Shown piece after piece: positions 5,935 to 10,306 of a stretch of 10,306 nt of DNA. The stretch's first letter is position 1, and each line of letters begins with the position of its first letter. The notes below the pieces were generated by a model. The model was not told where the DNA came from. It saw nothing but the letters and a program-made list of their open reading frames with translations, and made no database searches. Source of the stretch: an uncultured Polymorphobacter sp. (GTDB lineage Bacteria; Pseudomonadota; Alphaproteobacteria; Sphingomonadales; Sphingomonadaceae); the NCBI GenBank assembly GCA_937894055.1, contig CALDHQ010000416.1, positions 1 to 10,306 of the forward strand, written 5' to 3'. A program made the translations under genes and the position numbers.

Positions 5935-7435
5935 AAGGCCTTGTGCCCATCAACGCCGCGGTCGAATCCACCCGCAACGTCGCCGGACCGCTGGCGCTGA
6001 CGAACAACGTCAGCCAGCCATCATCGATGGATAGGTCGGCGGCATCGAGCTGCTCAAGCGCGAGGTTGGTGCTGGTGCCGGCGGGCAGCGCGGCGGTCAG
6101 CGGCGCGATGCGGGCATTGGCAGCGGCGATGACGCCGTCGCGGCCGCCGGGCATGTCGAACACCGCGCGGCGGCGCAGTTGCTGGAGCACGACGGGTTGC
6201 AGCAGCCAGCTTGCCGAGCGCGTCAGCATGCTCTGCGTCGCTACGGTGTAGCGCAGGTTGGTGAACGACAGCCGCGCATTCGCCATGTCGAGCACCGGCG
6301 TGCCTTGCAGATAGAGCCGCCCGCTGACGCCGCCGAGCCAGCGGCCGGTCGCGGCATCGACATCGGCGGCGATGATGACCGCGCCGCCATCACCGTTCAA
6401 TGCGATATTGCGGATGCTGACGGTGCGTGCCCCCAGCTTGAAGTCGGGGTCACCCGCCACCGCCGCGAGATCGGCGAGTTTGACCGCGACCGGGACTGCG
6501 ACACGGAAGCGACCGGGCGCGGCAATTGCTGACCCTAGCGCCGGCAGCGGCGTTGGCGTGACGGCGGGCGCGGCGCCGCCAAGCTGGACATCGGCATCGA
6601 CCCCGGCAACCAGCGACACGCTGACGAACTGTGCGTCGGTGGCGGGTGCCGAAATCGCGATGCTGCGCGGTTGCAGGCCGAGCCACGCCGGCGGCGCGCC
6701 GCTGAGCTGGTGACTGCCCGCCAGTTGCGCCCAGCCCGCCGCAGCGGCGGTGCGCAGGCGCTGGTCGCGGCGCAATTGCGCGTCGAGTGCGGCGGTCGCG
6801 GTGCGCAGGCTCGCAGTAATCATGCTTTCGGCCTGTTCGGCGAAGCTGACGCGCAACGGCAGCGCGAACAGCTGCGCCTCGGCCTTGTCGAACGCGACGT
6901 TGATGTCGAGGTTGGGCTCGACCGTCCAGTCGGGGCGCAGTTGCGGCGCGATGGTGCCGCTGATCGTGCCGCTGAACGCGACGGTCTGCTCGAACGGCTG
7001 GCCGAGCACCGCCTGCATCCTGCCGAGCAGCCCGCGGCCTTCGCTGCCGGCGTTGATGCGGCCGGTCAGCGTCGCGCTGCTGTCGATGATCGGCGCGCTG
7101 AACGCCAGTCTGCCGTCGGGCGTCGGGGTCAGCGTGACCGGGCCGCGGTTAAGCTGCCACTTGGCGTGGGCGTCGCCCAACAAGCCCGTCGGGTCGGCCA
7201 TTTCACCCGCGAAGCTGCGCGGCACCTGGGCTTCGATAAGCGCCTGCAGCGCCGGCAGTGCCAGCGCAATCTGCAGGTTGATTTCGGATGTGGTGTCGCG
7301 GTGTGCGGGCGCGGTGCCGGCAGGTGGCCGCACGGCGATGTCGGGCAGACGCTCAGTGGTGGCGCGGTTGACGCCCCACAGCACGGCACCCAGCACCGCC
7401 GCAATCACCGCCAGCCAGCCCAGCCACCGCATCAT
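5933..7435 (-). CDS. Membrane-anchored DUF4403-like protein
   Basis: A 500-residue protein that begins with one N-terminal helix or uncleaved signal (WLGWLAVIAAVLGAVLWGV, residues 4-22) and then has a long, beta-rich, alanine-rich body presumably in the periplasm. The body has repeated amphipathic strands, a central PAWLGLQPRSIAIS stretch, and late blocks GVSGRLYLQGTPVLDM and LRYTVATQSMLTRSASWLLQ. The layout and wording resemble the DUF4403 family of uncharacterised exported proteins, which I recall only by general pattern; no catalytic motif is visible. A good SD, GGGAAGGG, lies six bases before the ATG (minus strand, about 7442-7449). It is downstream of serB on the same strand with a REP-like doublet between them, and its TAA touches the cloverleaf repeat. 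Function unknown; a lipid- or envelope-related role is only a guess. Confidence 0.75.
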   Translation of the reverse strand: MMRWLGWLAVIAAVLGAVLWGVNRATTERLPDIAVRPPAGTAPAHRDTTSEINLQIALALPALQALIEAQVPRSFAGEMADPTGLLGDAHAKWQLNRGPVTLTPTPDGRLAFSAPIIDSSATLTGRINAGSEGRGLLGRMQAVLGQPFEQTVAFSGTISGTIAPQLRPDWTVEPNLDINVAFDKAEAQLFALPLRVSFAEQAESMITASLRTATAALDAQLRRDQRLRTAAAAGWAQLAGSHQLSGAPPAWLGLQPRSIAISAPATDAQFVSVSLVAGVDADVQLGGAAPAVTPTPLPALGSAIAAPGRFRVAVPVAVKLADLAAVAGDPDFKLGARTVSIRNIALNGDGGAVIIAADVDAATGRWLGGVSGRLYLQGTPVLDMANARLSFTNLRYTVATQSMLTRSASWLLQPVVLQQLRRRAVFDMPGGRDGVIAAANARIAPLTAALPAGTSTNLALEQLDAADLSIDDGWLTLFVSASGPATLRVDSTAALMGTRP

Positions 7436-7441
7436 GTCGCG

Positions 7442-7449
7442 CCCTTCCC
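7442..7449 (-). promoter_or_regulatory. Ribosome binding site of the DUF4403-like gene
   Basis: On the minus strand GGGAAGGG is followed by CGCGAC and then ATGATG. This strong SD with 6-base spacing fixes the start at 7435 rather than at an internal methionine. It lies only about 11 bases from the left arm of the REP-like doublet, so that hairpin sits in the 5' leader of this gene if it is read from the serB side. Confidence 0.65.
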
Positions 7450-7460
7450 AGACAAAACCA

Positions 7461-7536
7461 TGTCATTCCCGCGCAGGCGGGAATCCACCGACAAACGCCG
7501 CGCTGCACATGGATTCCCGCCTGCGCGGGAATGACA
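7461..7536. repeat. REP-like doublet, two 27-bp perfect inverted arms
   Basis: The 27-base arm at 7461-7487 (starting TGTCATTCCCGCG) is the exact reverse complement of 7510-7536, with a 22-base spacer at 7488-7509. Each arm also folds on its own: ATTCCCGC and GCGGGAAT pair around a four-base loop (7465-7484 and 7513-7532). The core fits the ATTCCC-N8-GGGAAT pattern of the dRS3-type palindromes known in Neisseria and of REP elements in many Proteobacteria. The right arm ends 12 bases from the serB stop, the typical REP position just past a gene end. It can act as a BIME-like doublet that stabilises the serB mRNA end or attenuates read-through into the DUF4403-like gene. No RAYT transposase is seen nearby. 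Confidence 0.9.
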
Positions 7537-7548
7537 ATGTGCTTGGTT

Positions 7549-8418
7549 CTACGCCGCCCAATCCCGCCGCGCATAACCTTGCGCATAGAGTAGCACAGTC
7601 AGGTCGCCGTGGCGCACCGCGGCTTGCGCGGCGGCCGCGGTGCGCGGCTTGGCGTGATAGGCGATGCCCAGCCCCGCCGCCTCAATCATCGGAATGTCAT
7701 TGGCGCCGTCACCGACCGCGAGCGTCGCCGGTAGCGCCACGCCGGCGCCGCGCAGCTCGGCGAGCTTGGTGGCCGAATCGACCACCGGCCGCGCGACAGT
7801 CCCCGTCAGCTTGCCGTCAGCGATTTCGAGCACGTTCGCCACCACCCGCGCAAAGCCGATCTCGGCCCCTACTGGCTCGGCAAACGCCGTGAAGCCGCCC
7901 GAGACCAGGATGGTCGCCGCCCCTGCCCCGCGCATCGTCTGCACCAGCGTCCGGGCGCCGGGCATCAGCCGGACGCGTTCGGTGCGGCACTTGTCGATGA
8001 CCGCGGCGTCGAGGTCCTTGAGCAAAGCCACACGCGCATCGAGCGCGCCGACGAAATCGAGATCGCCGCGCATCGCGGCCTCGGTGATCGCGGCGATCTG
8101 CGGCTTGATGCCGGCATAGTCGGCGAGTTCATCGATGCATTCGATGGTGATCATCGTCGAGTCCATGTCGGCGATGAGCAGCATCTTGCGGCGCGGCGCG
8201 AAGGTGCTCTGCACGATGACGTCAACCGCCGGCAGCGCCGCCTCGAGCACGTCGCGCGCCACCACCAGCTCGAGCCCGGTCAGCGGCAGGTCGGCGGCCA
8301 GCCCGTCATCGATCCACGTCCAGTGCTGCGGCGTCGCACCGGCGGCGGCCAGTGCGTCGCTCGCCACGCGCAGATCGCCCGGCGACAGCGCGGGGCCAAC
8401 CAGTGTAGCAAGCAGCAT
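7549..8418 (-). CDS. serB: Phosphoserine phosphatase SerB
   Basis: A 289-residue HAD-superfamily enzyme that hydrolyses L-phosphoserine in the last step of serine synthesis, in the cytoplasm. The HAD motifs are all present: motif I DMDSTM with nucleophile D84 and acid D86, the substrate-side E93, motif II serine S173 in LVSGGFT, K218, and motif [12 protein letters not shown] (236-244) with its metal-binding aspartates. The first 75 or so residues form a short ACT-like regulatory part, as in other proteobacterial SerB. A clear SD (AGAGGAT, minus strand, about 8425-8431) lies 6 to 7 bases before the ATG at 8418-8416. It is divergent from miaA, with overlapping start codons, and is followed by the REP-like doublet and the DUF4403-like gene. 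Confidence 0.95.
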   Translation of the reverse strand: MLLATLVGPALSPGDLRVASDALAAAGATPQHWTWIDDGLAADLPLTGLELVVARDVLEAALPAVDVIVQSTFAPRRKMLLIADMDSTMITIECIDELADYAGIKPQIAAITEAAMRGDLDFVGALDARVALLKDLDAAVIDKCRTERVRLMPGARTLVQTMRGAGAATILVSGGFTAFAEPVGAEIGFARVVANVLEIADGKLTGTVARPVVDSATKLAELRGAGVALPATLAVGDGANDIPMIEAAGLGIAYHAKPRTAAAAQAAVRHGDLTVLLYAQGYARRDWAA

Positions 8419-8432
8419 GAGCGAATCCTCTC
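8416..8432. promoter_or_regulatory. Overlapping divergent start codons of serB and miaA
   Basis: The palindrome CATG at 8416-8419 holds both starts: CAT is the complement of the serB ATG (8418-8416) and ATG at 8417-8419 starts miaA. serB has a good SD (complement of 8425-8432) that lies inside the miaA coding sequence. miaA has no clear SD in the bases before 8417, which are serB codons. Each gene's promoter must therefore lie within the other gene, and miaA may be translated from a weak or leaderless start. Confidence 0.75.
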
Positions 8433-9289
8433 GTCAACGGCTGGTGGTTATCGCGGGGCCAACGGCTTCGGGCAAGTCGGCGCATGCGCTGGCGCTGGCA
8501 AAAGCCGAGAACGGCGTCATCATCAACGCCGATGCCAGCCAGGTCTATGCCGATTTGCGCGTGCTGAGCGCGCGGCCGGCGCCCGACGAGGAAGCCCAGG
8601 CCCCGCACCGCCTCTACGGCGTCATCGATGGTGCGCAGGCGTGTTCGGCGGCCGCCTGGGCCGAGCTGGCAAAGGCCGAGGTGGCGGCGGCACATGCGGC
8701 GGGGCAGTTGCCGATCATCACCGGCGGCACCGGGCTGTATATCCGCACCTTGCTCGACGGCATCGCGCCGGTCCCCGAAATCGACCCTGCGCTACGCGGC
8801 GAGGTGCGCGCGCTGGGGGCGGAAGCGGCCTGGGCGGCGTTGGAGCGCGAGGATCCGGTGATGGCCAAACGCCTCAACCGCGCCGACCGCCAGCGCGTGG
8901 CGCGCGCACTCGAAGTCATGCGCGCGACGCGGCGGTCGCTGGCCGACTGGCAGCAGCAACTGGAGGGCGGCATCGGCGGCGATGTCGACCTTGACGCGCG
9001 CGTCGTCACGCTACCGCGCGACCAGCTTTACAAGCGTTGCGACGCGCGGCTGGTGGCGATGGTTGAACAAGGCGCACTCGACGAGGTCGCGGCCCTGCTG
9101 GCCCGCAACCTCGCCCCCGACCTGCCGGTGATGAAGGCGCTCGGCGTGCGGGCATTCGCCGCGCAACTGGCAGGCCGCAGCGATGCCGCCACCGCGCTCG
9201 CCGACGCGCAGCGCGAAACCCGCAACTTCGCCAAGCGCCAGACGACGTGGTTCGCCAACCAGACGCCGGGCTGGACGCGCGTCAACTGA
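8417..9289 (+). CDS. miaA: tRNA dimethylallyltransferase MiaA
   Basis: A 290-residue enzyme that adds a dimethylallyl group from DMAPP to N6 of A37 in tRNAs reading codons that start with U. The P-loop GPTASGKS (14-21) opens the protein, followed by the substrate-binding [19 protein letters not shown] (36-53), in which alanine-serine replaces the more common serine-methionine before QVY, then HRLYGVIDG (64-72), [15 protein letters not shown] (101-115) and the C-terminal [11 protein letters not shown] (269-279) that contacts the tRNA. The length is near the family norm of about 300. The frame stays open far upstream, but that part lies antisense to serB and is not homologous, so the start is set at 8417. 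The gene is divergent from serB with a two-base overlap. Confidence 0.95.
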   Translation: MSESSRQRLVVIAGPTASGKSAHALALAKAENGVIINADASQVYADLRVLSARPAPDEEAQAPHRLYGVIDGAQACSAAAWAELAKAEVAAAHAAGQLPIITGGTGLYIRTLLDGIAPVPEIDPALRGEVRALGAEAAWAALEREDPVMAKRLNRADRQRVARALEVMRATRRSLADWQQQLEGGIGGDVDLDARVVTLPRDQLYKRCDARLVAMVEQGALDEVAALLARNLAPDLPVMKALGVRAFAAQLAGRSDAATALADAQRETRNFAKRQTTWFANQTPGWTRVN

Positions 9290-9296
9290 ATGCAGC

Positions 9297-9310
9297 GCCG
9301 CGAATGCGGC
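9297..9310 (+). terminator. Short hairpin after miaA
   Basis: GCCGC (9297-9301) and GCGGC (9306-9310) pair around a GAAT loop, eight bases after the miaA stop, and are followed by AAAATG rather than a T run. The stem is only 5 bp, so termination on the plus strand is doubtful. Confidence 0.25.
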
Positions 9311-9386
9311 AAAATGCCCACACGCTGAAATCGCCGTGCCATTGTCGGCGTTTCGCGATTGTGCAATGGTTAACCACGTTCAAAAC

Positions 9387-9395
9387 AGGGGAGAA
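9387..9395 (+). promoter_or_regulatory. Ribosome binding site of the GDSL hydrolase gene
   Basis: AGGGGAGAA ends five bases before the ATG at 9401, a strong and well-spaced SD that supports this start. The 111-base gap from miaA leaves room for a separate promoter, though I could not pick clear -35 and -10 boxes. Confidence 0.7.
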
Positions 9396-9400
9396 CCATC

Positions 9401-10306
9401 ATGAAATCACGTTCGATTGCCGTCGCACTTGCGACCGCTCTACTTGCCAGTGCCGTTCCCGCCACTGCGCTGACGCCAAGCGCCTTTTACATCTTCGGCG
9501 ACAGCTTCACCGACGCCGGCAATATTGCCGCCGCGACCGGTAACACCGTTCCCGATCCGGCGCTGGGCTATTGGCAGGGCCGCTTTGCCGATGGTCGCAA
9601 CTGGGCCGATTATCTGAGCAACGCCGCACTCGGCCATGTCACCACAGCGTCGCTGACCGGCGGCACCAACTTCTCGTTCGGCGGCGCGCGTGCTGCACAG
9701 GACGACCAGATTGCACCGGGTGTCGCGATCCCCGGTCTGGCGACGCAGTTCGGCATGTACGCGGCGGCATCGGGCGGCGCGGTCGATCCGAACGGGCTCT
9801 ATGTCCTCAATTTCGGCAACAATGACGTGGGCGCCATTCTGTCGGGCGACACCGAAGGGCTGACCATCGCGCAGTATCAGGCGGCCTATGTCGGCAACAT
9901 GGTCGGCGCGGTGCAGCAGCTCAGCCTCTTGGGTGCGCAGAACATCCTCGTCGCCGGCGTCCCCAACCCGACGCAGCTCGAAGGCCAGATTTTGCAGGGG
10001 ATGCTGCTGAGCTCGCTGTCGGCGGTGACGCCGACGCTGACGGCCAACGTCCATGTCTATGACTATTTCAGCTTCTTCACGCGGCTGGCGACGGACCCGA
10101 CGCAGTTCGGCCTGCCCGCCAACCTCAATTTGACCACGCCGTGCCTCGCCGGCGAAGTCCCCGGCCCGGGCATCGATTGCACCGGCTATCTGAGCTTCGA
10201 CGGCACCCATGTCACCAGCGCCGTCCAGCGCGCCATCGCGCAGGATATCGCGCGGCAGGTCGGCCTGCCCGCCGTCCCCGAACCCGCCAGCTGGGCGATG
10301 ATGATT
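9401..10306 (+). CDS. Secreted GDSL/SGNH hydrolase with PEPxxWA-CTERM sorting signal (3' partial)
   Basis: 302 residues are visible, cut by the right edge. An N-terminal signal peptide (residues 1-23, likely cleaved after ATA) is followed by block I FGDSFTDAGN with the nucleophile S35, block II GGTNFSFGGARA, block III NFGNNDVGA (oxyanion N141) and block V DGTHVT with D267 and H270 of the catalytic triad. This is the lipase/esterase GDSL family of the plant-lipase and hemolysin-esterase type, which hydrolyses acyl esters outside the cytoplasm. At 293-302 the protein enters PEPASWAMMI, the start of a PEPxxWA-CTERM tail as found in sphingomonads, which exosortase recognises to process and anchor exported proteins. 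The rest of the tail (a helix and basic residues) is expected within about 20 residues beyond the window. The substrate is not known. Confidence 0.9.
   Translation, partial: MKSRSIAVALATALLASAVPATALTPSAFYIFGDSFTDAGNIAAATGNTVPDPALGYWQGRFADGRNWADYLSNAALGHVTTASLTGGTNFSFGGARAAQDDQIAPGVAIPGLATQFGMYAAASGGAVDPNGLYVLNFGNNDVGAILSGDTEGLTIAQYQAAYVGNMVGAVQQLSLLGAQNILVAGVPNPTQLEGQILQGMLLSSLSAVTPTLTANVHVYDYFSFFTRLATDPTQFGLPANLNLTTPCLAGEVPGPGIDCTGYLSFDGTHVTSAVQRAIAQDIARQVGLPAVPEPASWAMMI

Noticed and set aside
7353..7586. Minus-strand frame reading VIPAQAGIH and WIPACAGMT
   Set aside because: This is the well-known spurious translation of ATTCCCGC-type REP palindromes. It overlaps the doublet and the start of the DUF4403-like gene in another frame.
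8135..8416. N-terminal extension of miaA by about 94 codons
   Set aside because: The extra residues are low-complexity Ser/Ala sequence antisense to serB, and MiaA homology begins right after the ATG at 8417.
1..10306. CRISPR array, tRNA or rRNA gene, phage or defence cluster
   Set aside because: I saw no regularly spaced direct repeats, no tRNA- or rRNA-like stretch, no integrase or transposase and no nuclease or toxin-antitoxin pair. The only repeats are the palindromic elements and the 15-bp duplicate already listed.

Overview
The window looks like a high-GC alphaproteobacterial genome segment, most likely from a sphingomonad (Sphingomonadales). The reasons are the gene content, the sequence character of GatB, SerB and MiaA, and a secreted GDSL hydrolase that ends in the PEPxxWAMMI sorting motif typical of that order. 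This assignment is inference; no database search was possible.

Bases 1 to about 945 do not read as a normal locus. They are a patchwork of short pieces of unrelated, well-conserved genes on both strands: a PriA helicase motif block, an unrecognised piece, half of a small-multidrug-resistance (ArnE/EamA-like) protein, a slice of an MFS transporter, the N-terminus of SelO (YdiU), and the N-terminal half of MsrB. MsrB then runs in frame into the C-terminal half of a GtrA-like membrane protein. The simplest reading is a chimeric contig end; the alternative is a heavily rearranged graveyard of gene fragments.

From about 946 onward the sequence is coherent. On the plus strand come gtrA (3' part) and gtrB (polyprenyl-phosphate glycosyltransferase), which are tightly coupled; gatB (amidotransferase subunit B for Glu-tRNAGln/Asp-tRNAAsn); an acyltransferase-3 family membrane O-acyltransferase; and a small PlsC-like acyltransferase. 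Two minus-strand genes converge on these: a membrane-anchored DUF4403-like protein and, upstream of it, serB. miaA is divergent from serB, with overlapping start codons, and is followed by a GDSL hydrolase that runs off the right edge.

Two structured repeats stand out. One (5856-5934) is a four-part cloverleaf palindrome that contains both stop codons of a convergent gene pair and probably terminates both transcripts. The other (7461-7536) is a REP-like doublet of perfect 27-bp inverted arms, starting 12 bases after the serB stop codon.

Functionally, gtrAB, the acyltransferase-3 protein, the PlsC-like protein and the exosortase-type substrate all suggest envelope or surface-polymer work, interleaved with housekeeping genes (gatB, serB, miaA). 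I see no CRISPR array, tRNA, rRNA, phage, transposase or obvious defence system. The most unusual signals are the mosaic left end and the cloverleaf repeat.
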